Source: Lysobacter sp. M2-1 (lineage in GTDB: Bacteria; Pseudomonadota; Gammaproteobacteria; Xanthomonadales; Xanthomonadaceae). From it: a stretch of DNA of 64,000 bases. Below, in pieces: positions 1 to 8,116 of this stretch. Positions within the stretch are counted from its first letter, which is position 1. The number at the start of each line of letters is the position of its first letter. The DNA is taken from the NCBI RefSeq assembly GCF_022662495.1, contig NZ_JAKPBU010000011.1:186001-250000 (forward strand), given 5' to 3'. Position numbers and translations under genes: made by a program. The notes below the pieces were generated by a model that saw nothing but the letters and a program-made list of their open reading frames with translations, did no database searches and had not been told where the DNA came from.

Positions 1-107
1 CCTACGAGGGGCTGACGGCAGCCGAGGTCGACCGTCTGATCCTGGAAATCGGCGGCATGGGCGACCGCCTGGAACGCGCACTCTCCGCAGGCGGCGACCT
101 GCTCTAG
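1..107 (+). CDS. C-terminal fragment of unidentified protein
   Basis: A + strand frame is open from the left edge and stops with TAG at 105-107, giving 34 residues that end in SAGGDLL. The segment (TAAEVDRLILEIGGMGDRL within it) looks like an amphipathic helix. Nothing in so short a tail identifies the protein. It is convergent with the phosphate transporter gene that begins its stop codon at 247, and the space between them holds only short repeats. The upstream part of the gene lies outside the window. Confidence 0.55.
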   Translation, partial: YEGLTAAEVDRLILEIGGMGDRLERALSAGGDLL

Positions 108-113
108 GGAGGG

Positions 114-180
114 CTCAAGCCCGCCATCCCGGCCCGCGAGCCGGCGATCTCCCGCATGGCGGTCTCAAGCCCGTCATCCC
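114..180. repeat. 17-bp direct repeat, two copies
   Basis: The sequence CTCAAGCCCGCCATCCC at 114-130 recurs at 164-180 with one mismatch (CTCAAGCCCGTCATCCC), the copies starting 50 bp apart. They lie in the space between two convergent genes. No hairpin with a U-tract is evident, so a terminator role is not supported. Confidence 0.6.
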
Positions 181-186
181 AATAAT

Positions 187-231
187 CGGTTCGGCCGGTT
201 CGGCCGGTTCGGCCGGTTCGGCCTGTTCGGC
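187..231. repeat. 9-bp tandem repeat, five units
   Basis: Five consecutive 9-bp units of CGGTTCGGC occupy 187-195, 196-204, 205-213, 214-222 and 223-231. The first four are identical and the last has CTG for CGG. The array lies 15 bp beyond the stop codon of the phosphate transporter. Such a homogeneous short array is likely to vary in copy number by slippage. Confidence 0.85.
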
Positions 232-246
232 GGGCCTGGGCCCGCC

Positions 247-1368
247 CTACGTCCAGCCGATCACATCGAACAGCTCGAACAGTCCGTAAGCCACGCCGCC
301 GGCAGCGGGGATCGTCAGGATCCAGGCCCAGATGATGCGTTCGATCACGCCCAGCTTGAGCGCGCGCGGGTTCTTGGCGAAGCCGACGCCCATGATCGCG
401 GTGGAGATGCTGTGGGTGGTGGACACCGGCATGCCGAAATGCGCCGCGGTGACCAGGATCGTGGCCGAGGCGGTTTCCGCGGCGAAGCCATCGATGGGAT
501 GCAGCTTCACCATCTTGTGACCGAGGGTCTTGATGATCTTCCAGCCACCTGCCGCGGTACCGGCCGCCATTACCAGCGCGCAAGTCGCGATCACCCAGCT
601 GTCGATGCCATCCTTGCCTCCATCCGGATGCAGGAACTGCAGCCATGGCGGCAACGCGTCAAGGGTGCCGGCCGACTGCGCGCCGAAGATCGCCAGGGCG
701 ATGATGCCCATGGTCTTCTGCGCGTCCTGGCGCCCGTGCGCGAACCCCATGTAGGCCGCCGACATCAACTGGGCCTTGCCGAAGAACGCGTTGACCCAGC
801 GCGGGCGCGCCATGCGCGCCAGCGGGCCGCCTGCCCGGGTCAGCCCCGCGATCAGGATGTACAGCAGGGTAATGATCAGCACGCCCAGGATGAACCCGGC
901 GATCGGCGAGCTGACCATCGGCACCACCACCTTCCACAGCAGGCCCTTGTTCTCGGTCCACCCGCCGCCGCTGGCCTTGGACCAGATCAGCGCGGCCCAA
1001 TCGTTGTTGGCGGCCGCCAGTGCGGCGCCGCACAGACCGCCGATCAGCGCATGCGACGAGGAGGACGGCAGCCCGCGCCACCAGGTGATCAGGTTCCAGA
1101 TGATCGCACCCGAGAGCGCGCAGATCAGCACCTGCGAGGTGACCACGACCACGTCGGTGTCAACCAGGCCCGAGGCGATGGTCTTGGCCACGGCGGTGCC
1201 CATGAACGCACCGATCAGGTTGGTGACGGCGGCCAGGATGATCGCCTGCCCCGGGGTGAGTACCTTGGTCGCCACCACGGTGGCGATGGAGTTGGCCGTG
1301 TCGTGAAAGCCGTTTATGAACTCGAACAGCAGCGCGGTGAGGATCACCACCAGCAGCAGGGTGAGCAT
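247..1368 (-). CDS. pit: Inorganic phosphate transporter, PiT family
   Basis: This 373-residue integral membrane protein belongs to the PiT family, which imports inorganic phosphate (often as metal-phosphate) by ion symport. The family signature near the N-terminus is clear (FEFINGFHDTANSIATVV, residues about 16-33), and a second copy of the inverted-repeat motif occurs late in the protein (VTAAHFGMPVSTTHSIS). About ten hydrophobic segments are visible. The start ATG follows the upstream DUF47 gene by 10 bp, so the two are almost certainly one transcription unit, the usual DUF47-pit pair. Length is normal for short bacterial PiT members. Substrate is inferred from family and context. Confidence 0.95.
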   Translation of the reverse strand: MLTLLLVVILTALLFEFINGFHDTANSIATVVATKVLTPGQAIILAAVTNLIGAFMGTAVAKTIASGLVDTDVVVVTSQVLICALSGAIIWNLITWWRGLPSSSSHALIGGLCGAALAAANNDWAALIWSKASGGGWTENKGLLWKVVVPMVSSPIAGFILGVLIITLLYILIAGLTRAGGPLARMARPRWVNAFFGKAQLMSAAYMGFAHGRQDAQKTMGIIALAIFGAQSAGTLDALPPWLQFLHPDGGKDGIDSWVIATCALVMAAGTAAGGWKIIKTLGHKMVKLHPIDGFAAETASATILVTAAHFGMPVSTTHSISTAIMGVGFAKNPRALKLGVIERIIWAWILTIPAAGGVAYGLFELFDVIGWT

Positions 1369-1378
1369 GGCGGGCGCC

Positions 1379-2005
1379 TTACGAGTTCTTCAGCACGATC
1401 TGGTAGGCGACCACGCCCGCCTCGCGGCAGCGGTCGATCGCCTTCTCCAGGATCTCGAAGAATTCCTTGAGCAGGAACATCTGCTGGCTGTCGAGCTTGC
1501 CCGAGTAGATGTCGCGGTACAGTTCCAGCATCAGCCGGTCGGCTTCGTTCTCGATCGCGCGCAACTTCTCGTTGAGCTTGGTCATGCGGTCGATATCGAG
1601 CCTCGACAGGTCGTGGACCATTTCCTGGACCACGGCGGAGGCCTGTTCCAGCATCGCCGAGCGCGGAGCGAAATCGATGCCCTCCAGATGCTGCACCGCC
1701 AGCGAATAGCGGTCGGCGAACTTTTCGATCTGCTTGGGAATCTTGTACAGCGCCGAACCGAGCGCCTCGATATCCTCGCGCTCGATCGGGGTGATGAAGC
1801 TGTCGACTAGGGCCTTGCCGATCTTGTCGGAGGTGGCGCGCTCGCGCTGCCGGGCGAGCTTGAACGCGTCCAGCGCAGGCTCCCGGTCGGGTTCCCGCAT
1901 CATCATGTGCAGGGCCTTTGCGGCGTCGTGAGCCGCGTCCGCGGCCTCGTCCAGGAGTGCGTAGAACTGTTTGCCGGAACCGAAGATCGTCTGCAGCGAG
2001 AACAT
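1379..2005 (-). CDS. DUF47 family (PhoU-like) Pit accessory protein
   Basis: A 208-residue, soluble, mostly helical protein of the TIGR00153/DUF47 family, distant relatives of PhoU that are encoded next to PiT transporters and are thought to modulate them. Charged heptad-like helices run through the protein (for example REDIEALGSALYKIPKQIE and the Asp/Glu-rich IENEADRLMLELYRDIY), matching the metal-binding bundle of the family. The start MFSLQTIFGSGKQ at 2005 is preferred because it fits the family N-terminus; an upstream in-frame ATG at 2038 would add 11 unlikely residues. It leads an operon with pit. Confidence 0.9.
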   Translation of the reverse strand: MFSLQTIFGSGKQFYALLDEAADAAHDAAKALHMMMREPDREPALDAFKLARQRERATSDKIGKALVDSFITPIEREDIEALGSALYKIPKQIEKFADRYSLAVQHLEGIDFAPRSAMLEQASAVVQEMVHDLSRLDIDRMTKLNEKLRAIENEADRLMLELYRDIYSGKLDSQQMFLLKEFFEILEKAIDRCREAGVVAYQIVLKNS

Positions 2006-2160
2006 ACCGAGGCCCTGAAGGTTGCAATCGGGTGACAACCCTATGTCGGGATTATGACGGTTTCGTGACTTGGGCTGAGGAAAAGTGCCCCAACCTGCCC
2101 TGATATCATCCCCCGGCGCCTGCGGCGCACCCTATGGACGACGACTCCCGACCTCCGCCC

Positions 2161-2238
2161 GCCCGCCCTGCATCGCCGACGGCATCCCGGGCGGGCCTGT
2201 GCGGTTTCGAGCCGCTCCGGTGCTTCCCCCGGAGCGGC
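2161..2238 (+). promoter_or_regulatory. Structured mRNA leader masking the ribosome site
   Basis: Two hairpins stand just before the CorC/HlyC-type gene. The first pairs GCCCGCCC (2161-2168) with GGGCGGGC (2189-2196). The second pairs GCCGCTCCGG (2211-2220) with CCGGAGCGGC (2229-2238), a perfect 10-bp stem with an 8-nt loop. The second stem contains the GGAG Shine-Dalgarno (2231-2234) and ends one base before the ATG at 2240, so in the folded state the ribosome site is buried. Whether this is a ligand- or temperature-responsive element is not shown by the sequence. Confidence 0.55.
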
Positions 2239-2239
2239 C

Positions 2240-3568
2240 ATGATTGAGCTGTTCGTCGTCATCGCCCTGATCCTGCTCAACGGGTTTTTCGCGCTGTCGG
2301 AAATGTCGGTGATGACCTCGCGCAAGCTGCGGCTCAAGCAGATGGCCGAGGATCCATTGCGTCCCAGCCGGGGGGCCGGCAAGGCGCTGGCGCTGGCCGA
2401 ACATCCTGACAACCTGCTGTCGACCGTGCAGATCGGCATCACCCTGATTGGCGTGCTGACCGGCGTGTTCGGCGGAGAGGCGATCGGCCTGCAGATCGCC
2501 GACTGGCTGGACAATGTGCTCCCGGCCGCGCGCGAATACGCAAGGCCCATCGGCATCGGTACCGCCGTGACCCTGATCACGGCCGGCTCGGTGATTTTCG
2601 GCGAGCTGATCCCCAAGCGCCTGGCGCTGACGAATCCGGAGGGAATCGCGGCCGTCGTTGCCATTCCGCTGCACATGCTGGCGCGGGCGGCCAAGCCGGC
2701 CGTGTTCGTCCTGGGCGCGATCAACCGCCTGGTGCTGCGGGTGCTCGGCATCCGCGACGATGCCCGCAACGCCATTACCGAGGAGGAAATCCGCCTGCTG
2801 GTGAGCGAAGGCCACGAGCAGGGCGTGATCGACGACGACGAACGCAACATGATGCACCGGGTGATGCGCCTGGGCGATCGCACGGCGGAAAGCCTGATGA
2901 CGCCACGCACCCGGATCATCTGGCTGGACGCCGCTGCGAGCTTCGAGGAAAACCTCGCCGAAATGCGCGAAACGCCCTATTCGCGCTATCCGGTGTATCG
3001 CGGCAGCGACGCCGACGTGCTCGGCGTGCTCGAGGTGAAATCGCTGCTGGATCGCCTCGACCAGTTGGCGCCGGACCTGTTCAAGGAACTGCGCCCGGCG
3101 GTCTTCGTGTCCGAGTCCACCCACGCGCTCAAGCTGCTGGAAATCTTCCGCGAGGAGCAGCAGTCGCTGGCGCTGGTGGTCGACGAATACGGCGACGTCA
3201 CCGGCATGGTCACCCTGAACGACCTGATGGGTGCGGTGCTGGGGCGGATCCAGTCGGGCGAAAGCGCCGACGCCGAGGCGCTGGTGATCGCCCGCGACGA
3301 CGGCTCGCTGCTGGTCGACGGCAGCCTGCCGGTGGACGAATTTCGCGACCTGATCGGCGGCGGCAGGCTGCCCGACGAGGACGAGCACGACTACCACACC
3401 GCGGCGGGCATGATCATCGCCCGCTTCGGCCGCATCCCAAATCCGGGCGAACACTTCGACTGGGCCGGATGGCGGATCGAGGTGATCGACCTGGACGGGC
3501 CGCGGATCGACAAGCTGCTGCTGCAGCGGATGGCCGAGTCGCCAGCGGAACACGACGATGACGCCTGA
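2240..3568 (+). CDS. CNNM/CBS-domain transporter-like protein, HlyC/CorC family
   Basis: A 442-residue inner-membrane protein with the order DUF21/CNNM membrane domain (residues about 1-190, starting with a hydrophobic IELFVVIALILLNGFFALSE), a CBS-domain pair (about 200-330), and a CorC_HlyC C-terminal domain (about 345-430). Family members are linked to Mg2+/Co2+ efflux or resistance. The motif MTPRTRIIWLD marks the start of the first CBS domain. ATG at 2240 follows GGAG at 2231-2234, which is inside a stem-loop. The stop overlaps the start of the ExoD-like gene by 11 bp, implying translational coupling. The transported ion cannot be read from sequence. Confidence 0.92.
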   Translation: MIELFVVIALILLNGFFALSEMSVMTSRKLRLKQMAEDPLRPSRGAGKALALAEHPDNLLSTVQIGITLIGVLTGVFGGEAIGLQIADWLDNVLPAAREYARPIGIGTAVTLITAGSVIFGELIPKRLALTNPEGIAAVVAIPLHMLARAAKPAVFVLGAINRLVLRVLGIRDDARNAITEEEIRLLVSEGHEQGVIDDDERNMMHRVMRLGDRTAESLMTPRTRIIWLDAAASFEENLAEMRETPYSRYPVYRGSDADVLGVLEVKSLLDRLDQLAPDLFKELRPAVFVSESTHALKLLEIFREEQQSLALVVDEYGDVTGMVTLNDLMGAVLGRIQSGESADAEALVIARDDGSLLVDGSLPVDEFRDLIGGGRLPDEDEHDYHTAAGMIIARFGRIPNPGEHFDWAGWRIEVIDLDGPRIDKLLLQRMAESPAEHDDDA

Positions 3569-4238
3569 GCCGCGCGAACCGGCCGAACCGGGCGATCCGG
3601 GATCAAGGCGCCGACGCTGGCGCAGCTGGCGGCGCGCGGCCGAGCGCGGCACCCGCGCCCTGCTCGACCAGCTGGCCGAAGGCGATCCGGACGATCAGCT
3701 CAAGCTCGGCGACCTGCTCACCGGCCTGGGCCGGCGCGCCTTCGGCGTGCTGCTGTTCCTGGCCATTCCCCCGTCCTTCATTCCCGGCGTGGCCGGTGTC
3801 ATCAGCAGTCCGATCGTGGTGCTGGTGGGCGTGCAGCTGATGGGCGGCCTGCGCCGGCCGTGGCTGCCCAAGTGGTTGGCGGCGCGCGGCCCGCACCGGA
3901 GCGTGCTGATCAAGTTCGACCGCTGGTTTGCGCCGTGGCTGGCCAGGCTGGAAAGGGTGATCAAACCGCGCATGACCGCTTTGCTCGACCACCGCATGGC
4001 CAGCATCGTGAGCGGCGTGATCCTGGTGCTGCTGGGACTGCTGCTGGCGCTGCCGATTCCGCTGACCAACGGGATCTTCGGCGTACTGCTGCTTCTGTTC
4101 GCGCTTGCGCTACTGGAACGCGACGGCGCGCTCATGATCGTCGCCTGGGTCGCTGGAGCGGTATCGATCGCGGTGTTCGGCGTGCTCTCGGGCAATCTCG
4201 CGGCCATGGCGGCGCGGTGGATCGATTTGCTGGTGTGA
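3558..4238 (+). CDS. ExoD family exopolysaccharide-related membrane protein
   Basis: A 226-residue protein matching the ExoD family (named from Rhizobium exopolysaccharide mutants; biochemical role unresolved). An Arg/Pro-rich cytoplasmic N-terminus (about 45 residues) is followed by a soluble segment with LGDLLTGLGRRAFGVLLFLA and PGVAGVISSPIVVLVGVQLM, the conserved part of the family, and then by three or four membrane segments ending at WIDLLV. It starts inside the preceding gene (11 bp overlap), so it is co-translated with the CorC/HlyC-type protein. Function in polysaccharide export is family inference only. Confidence 0.85.
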   Translation: MTPEPREPAEPGDPGSRRRRWRSWRRAAERGTRALLDQLAEGDPDDQLKLGDLLTGLGRRAFGVLLFLAIPPSFIPGVAGVISSPIVVLVGVQLMGGLRRPWLPKWLAARGPHRSVLIKFDRWFAPWLARLERVIKPRMTALLDHRMASIVSGVILVLLGLLLALPIPLTNGIFGVLLLLFALALLERDGALMIVAWVAGAVSIAVFGVLSGNLAAMAARWIDLLV

Positions 4239-4407
4239 GCGCGGCGGCGGGGCGCAGCCCAGGAGTGAAAGCGCGATGCCGTCATGCCCGCGAAGAGCCT
4301 GCCCCGTAAAGGCGGGGCGGTAAACCAAGGGCGTTACTTTTTGCGCTCTGTTGAACTGGCGCGCCGAAGAAGTCACTTCATGCCGAACCCGCGGCGGCGG
4401 TAAAGCA
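4239..4407. other. Intergenic spacer left of repeat element
   Basis: Non-coding spacer between the ExoD-like gene and the repeat element. It holds a short GC hairpin (CCCCGTAAAGGCGGGG within about 4311-4328) without a clear U-tract, and no recognisable gene or RNA. Confidence 0.4.
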
Positions 4408-4965
4408 AGAGCTTTCGCCTGAAGGCGAGTTACTTTCTTTGCTGGTGCAAAGAAAGTAACCAAAGAAAGCACCTCAGTGGATCCAGATCGCTCAAGGCAT
4501 GTGAGTGACGAAGGAATTTTCGGACTCGGCATCCTGCCTCGATCCGAAAACGGCGGCCATCCATGGCCGCCGCCCCTTTGGGGTTTGCGGGTGCTGGTTG
4601 CTACTGCGGGACCAGGAAAGTCAAAGGCGTGGGCCGCCGGCGCCAGCCCGCGCCCGCTCCTGGCTGCCTGGACCTTTAGCCTTTGATCTTCTCGAGGCTT
4701 CTCGTGCGACGCGTATCCGGACACCCGGAGGGCGGCCGGCATGGATGCCGGCCGTTTTCGGAGCGGACAGGGACGTCCGCTGCGAAAATGGCGACGACAC
4801 CGCACATCCCATGAGCGGGTTTGACGTCACGAGGAAGGTGCTTTCTTTTGGTTACTTTTCTTTACTCGCACCTGCGGTGCTCGCCCTTCGGGCCGGCTTC
4901 GCCGTTCGCGCCTCCGGCGCAGTGCACCAGCAAAGAAAAGTAACTCGCCGGCAGGCGAAAGCTCT
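4408..4965 (+). repeat. ~0.56-kb element with hairpin terminal inverted repeats, copy 1
   Basis: The element begins with AGAGCTTTCGCCTG and ends with its inverted counterpart (CAGGCGAAAGCTCT). Both ends contain a hairpin: at the left GTTACTTTCTTTGC (4429-4442) pairs perfectly with 4447-4460 around TGGT. The body also carries two inner palindromic blocks (GGCGGCCATCCATGGCCGCC near 4552-4571 and CGGCCGGCATGGATGCCGGCCG near 4734-4755). It is about 97 percent identical over a 60-bp sample to copy 2 at 10076-10577 in the opposite orientation. The right terminal hairpin carries a ~59-bp insertion (4864-4922). No credible protein is encoded; related sequences are, from memory, common in Xanthomonadaceae. 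Confidence 0.85.
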
Positions 4966-5024
4966 GCTCTTAAAGAGGTTACCCCCGACGCTACCAACCC
5001 AGCGGCACGTCCTTGGGTCTCGCA

Positions 5025-7154
5025 TCAAGCGATCAGCTTGGCGAACTCACGCGCCGCTACCGGGCGGCCGAACCAGTAGCCCTGCCCCAGGTCGCAATTG
5101 CGCTGCTTGAGCAAGGCATATTGCTGCTCGTCCTCGATCCCCTCGGCCACAACGATGATTCCGAGCGAATGGGCCATGGCGATGATCGCCGTGGTCAGCG
5201 CCAGATCGTCCGGATCGCGGGTCACGTCGGACACGAAACTGCGGTCGATCTTGACCCCGTCGACAGGCACCCGGCGCAAGTGGCTGAGGCCCGAGAAGCC
5301 GGTGCCGAAATCGTCCAGCCATACCCGCACTCCCTCGCCGCGCAGCTTCGACAGCATCGCGCTCGCCTGTTTCTCGTCGCTGATGATCGTGGTCTCGGTC
5401 AGCTCCAGGTGCAGCGCATGCGGGGCCAGGCCGGACTCCTGCAGCGCCCGGGTCACGTGCCGCGGCAGATCGCCGCTGCGCAGCTGTCGCGGCGACACGT
5501 TCACCGATACGAACAGCGCCTCGCCATTGGCGGCACTCCATGACGCCGCATCGCGGCAGGCTGCGCGCAGCACTTCCGGCCCGATCCGTTCGATCAATCC
5601 GCTCTGTTCGGCGACATCTATGAAGGCCGACGGCGCGATCGCGCCCTGCTCCTCGTGCTGCCAGCGCAGCAGCGCCTCGGCGCCCACCAGCCGGCGGTCG
5701 GAGAGCCGGTACACCGGTTGGTAGGCCAGGGAGAGCTCGCCCCGTTCCCAGGCGCCGCGCAGGTCGGTCTCCATGCGGATGCGGCGCGCCACCGCCTGGT
5801 CCATCGCGCGGCTGAAGAAACGGAAGCAGTTCTTGCCCGCGACCTTGGCCTGGTACATCGCGATGTCGCCGTTCTTCATCAGCGTCGCTGCCTCGCGCGC
5901 GTCATCGGGGAACAGCGTGATGCCGATCGACGTGCCCAGGAACACCTGCCGCTCCTGCACCCGGATCGGCCGGCTCAGCTCCGACACCAGGTTCTCGGCG
6001 ACGCTGCTGGCGAGCGCACGCATATCCGCGCCGTGGCGTTCGTCGGCCTGCAGCAGCACCACGAACTCGTCGCCACCGAAGCGGGCCAGCATCGCATCGC
6101 TGCCCCCGTAGCGGCTCACGGCTTCGCGGATCCTGTTGGCGAACTGCACCAGCACCTCGTCGCCGGCGTCGTGGCCAAGGCTGTCGTTCACGCGCTTGAA
6201 ATCGTCGATGTCCGCGAACAGCAGCGCCATTTCCCGACCGGCGCCCTGCAGCTGGACCACGCGCCGGTCCAGGTTTTCGCGAAATGCCAGCCGGTTGGCC
6301 AGCCCGGTCAGTGGATCGGTATAGGCCATGCGCCGGATGTCGCGATCGTGCCGGCCGATGCTTTCGCTCATGCGTCCGAACGCGCGCAGCAGGTCGCCGA
6401 CCTCGTCCTGGCGCCGGCTGTCCGGGATCTCGGCGGCGAAGTTGCCCGCCTCGATCTCGCGCGCCGCGCCGGCCAGCTGCCGGATCGGCCGCACCAACGC
6501 GCGCTGCAGGGCGTAACTCACCAGCACCGCCAATCCGACCAGCGACAACAGCAGCACCACGATCCATTGCAGATGGCGCTTGCCGATTTCGTTGAGGCGC
6601 TGGGACATGCGCGCGGAAGCCTGCTCCTCGTCGGCCCGCGCCGAGGTCAGGGAAAACCCGATCCTCACCCCGCCCAGGCGCTGCTCGCCCACGCTGATCG
6701 GAGCCGACACGTCGAGCACGCCAGCGGTCAATTGGGTGTGCTCGCCGCGCGCCGAAACCACCTCGTAGGCGAGCGGATCGTTCATCGCCTGGCCGTAGGT
6801 GGGGATGTCGCCCGATCCGTCGTGGATGATGTCGCCATTGGTGTCGTAGACCAGGACATAGGCCACATCCGGCTGCCGCATCACGTCCCGGGCGATGCCG
6901 CCAATCGAATCCAGGTCGAAGTAGTACAGCGGGTTGACCAGCGAGTCGGCGACCTGGCCGATGGTCGCCTCGCCCCGCTTGCGCAGCCGCGACATGATCA
7001 GCGTGCGCATCGCGTCGCCGCCGACCCTGACCACCTCCGCCTGCATCGCATGCTGCCGCTGCAGCATCAGCAGCACGACTCCCAGCAGCACCACCAGCGC
7101 GATCGCGATCAGCGCGCCGAACTTGGCCGATAGCCCCATCCGCCAGGTCATCAT
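5025..7154 (-). CDS. Membrane GGDEF-EAL protein (cyclic di-GMP enzyme)
   Basis: A 709-residue inner-membrane signalling protein. Order: TM helix (12-31), periplasmic sensor domain (about 32-195), TM helix (197-217), HAMP linker (218-270), GGDEF domain with intact RFGGDEF (GGDEF at 360-364), and EAL domain (about 460-705). EAL catalytic residues are all visible: E493 (EAL), N552 (VNVSPRQL), E584, D614-D615 (DDFGTG), K635 and E671. So both synthesis and breakdown of c-di-GMP are possible; no RxxD inhibitory site is obvious before GGDEF. Its ATG overlaps the stop of the upstream binding-protein gene by 4 bp (ATGA), which suggests the binding protein feeds its periplasmic domain. Confidence 0.93.
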   Translation of the reverse strand: MMTWRMGLSAKFGALIAIALVVLLGVVLLMLQRQHAMQAEVVRVGGDAMRTLIMSRLRKRGEATIGQVADSLVNPLYYFDLDSIGGIARDVMRQPDVAYVLVYDTNGDIIHDGSGDIPTYGQAMNDPLAYEVVSARGEHTQLTAGVLDVSAPISVGEQRLGGVRIGFSLTSARADEEQASARMSQRLNEIGKRHLQWIVVLLLSLVGLAVLVSYALQRALVRPIRQLAGAAREIEAGNFAAEIPDSRRQDEVGDLLRAFGRMSESIGRHDRDIRRMAYTDPLTGLANRLAFRENLDRRVVQLQGAGREMALLFADIDDFKRVNDSLGHDAGDEVLVQFANRIREAVSRYGGSDAMLARFGGDEFVVLLQADERHGADMRALASSVAENLVSELSRPIRVQERQVFLGTSIGITLFPDDAREAATLMKNGDIAMYQAKVAGKNCFRFFSRAMDQAVARRIRMETDLRGAWERGELSLAYQPVYRLSDRRLVGAEALLRWQHEEQGAIAPSAFIDVAEQSGLIERIGPEVLRAACRDAASWSAANGEALFVSVNVSPRQLRSGDLPRHVTRALQESGLAPHALHLELTETTIISDEKQASAMLSKLRGEGVRVWLDDFGTGFSGLSHLRRVPVDGVKIDRSFVSDVTRDPDDLALTTAIIAMAHSLGIIVVAEGIEDEQQYALLKQRNCDLGQGYWFGRPVAAREFAKLIA

Positions 7155-8080
7155 TCGACTTCCGCCCGGACCCGGCCGACGCCGGCGCCGACCTTCTGCA
7201 GCGCCTGCATCGATGGCGGGTCGATCGGCAGGAAGCGTGTGGTCTTGAAGAAGCGCAGCAGGGCCTCGCGCGCATCGGGATCGTCCGCGGCCTGGCTCAG
7301 GACCTGATACAGGCGTGCCTGCACCTTCGGATCAAGATCGCCACGCACCATTTCAAGCGCGCGCGGATACGGGTCCGTTTCATGGAAGATCACCAGATCG
7401 CGCCGGTAGCTCGGCGGCACCCTGGCGGGGTTATCCCAATCGAGGTTGCTCATTGCGCCTGCGTCGGCCAGGCGCTTGTGCACCCAGGTCGACACGTTGA
7501 GCTCGGAGCGGGCGAACACATAACCCACCGCATCGGGATCGGGCCGGTCGTGCGGGGACAGCAGCAGGGTCAGTGGCAGGCCGCGCTCGAGCAGCGCAGC
7601 CGCGGGCACGAAATAGGAACTGGTCGATTCGGCGGCCTGGAACGCGATGCTCCGGCCCCGCAGCGCCTCGATGCTGCGGATACCGCTGTCGCGGCGCGCC
7701 ACGAACAGGGTCCGGTATCGGCTGACCCCGTCGCGCTCGGTCAGCAGCAGCGGTTTGGCACCCGCGCGCTGCGCCAGCTGCATGCCGGTGCCGCTGGTCT
7801 CGGTGACCCAGTCGACCCGGCCGCGGCGCAGATAGCTGGCCATCTGCTGCGGATCGCGCGCCATCAGGATCCGGCCTTCGCGGATGCCCACATCGGCCAT
7901 GCGCGGTACCACGTAGTCCAGCAGCGGCTTGAGCTGCTCGTAGTGCGCCTTGGGGTCGTCGCTGATCCGGCCCAGCACCAGCACCTGACCGTCCCCATCC
8001 GCCGCCTGCGGTGCGCGCGGCAGCAGCAGGGCCGAGAGCAAGGCAACGGCCATCCACAGCGAGCGCAGGCGCGAGGTCAC
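7151..8080 (-). CDS. PhnD-like periplasmic substrate-binding protein
   Basis: A 309-residue secreted protein of the phosphate/phosphonate-binding (PhnD-like, type 2 periplasmic binding fold) group. A signal peptide with hydrophobic core (LWMAVALLSALLLP) and cleavage near APQAA-DG is present. The mature part has family features such as VDWVTETSGTGMQL and IEALRGRSIAFQ near the hinge. No ABC permease or ATPase lies nearby; instead it is translationally coupled (4-bp overlap) to a GGDEF-EAL receptor. This arrangement favours a ligand sensor over a transporter component. The ligand is unknown. Confidence 0.85.
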   Translation of the reverse strand: MTSRLRSLWMAVALLSALLLPRAPQAADGDGQVLVLGRISDDPKAHYEQLKPLLDYVVPRMADVGIREGRILMARDPQQMASYLRRGRVDWVTETSGTGMQLAQRAGAKPLLLTERDGVSRYRTLFVARRDSGIRSIEALRGRSIAFQAAESTSSYFVPAAALLERGLPLTLLLSPHDRPDPDAVGYVFARSELNVSTWVHKRLADAGAMSNLDWDNPARVPPSYRRDLVIFHETDPYPRALEMVRGDLDPKVQARLYQVLSQAADDPDAREALLRFFKTTRFLPIDPPSMQALQKVGAGVGRVRAEVE

Positions 8081-8116
8081 GTGGTTCGAAGGCCGGTGAT
8101 TGAAGGCCCGGCGAGC

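Noticed and set aside
187-231. Possible CRISPR array (also 53978-54061)
   Set aside because: Units are contiguous tandem repeats without unique spacers, and no cas genes are near.
2111-2239. Mn2+ (yybP-ykoY) or Mg2+ riboswitch before the CorC/HlyC gene
   Set aside because: Consensus loops of these classes could not be found; only generic hairpins are supported.
4477-4686. Short proteins inside repeat copy 1 (and 10097-10606 in copy 2)
   Set aside because: Frames such as VSDEGIFGLG are by-products of the repeat; different frames are open in each copy and no ribosome sites exist.
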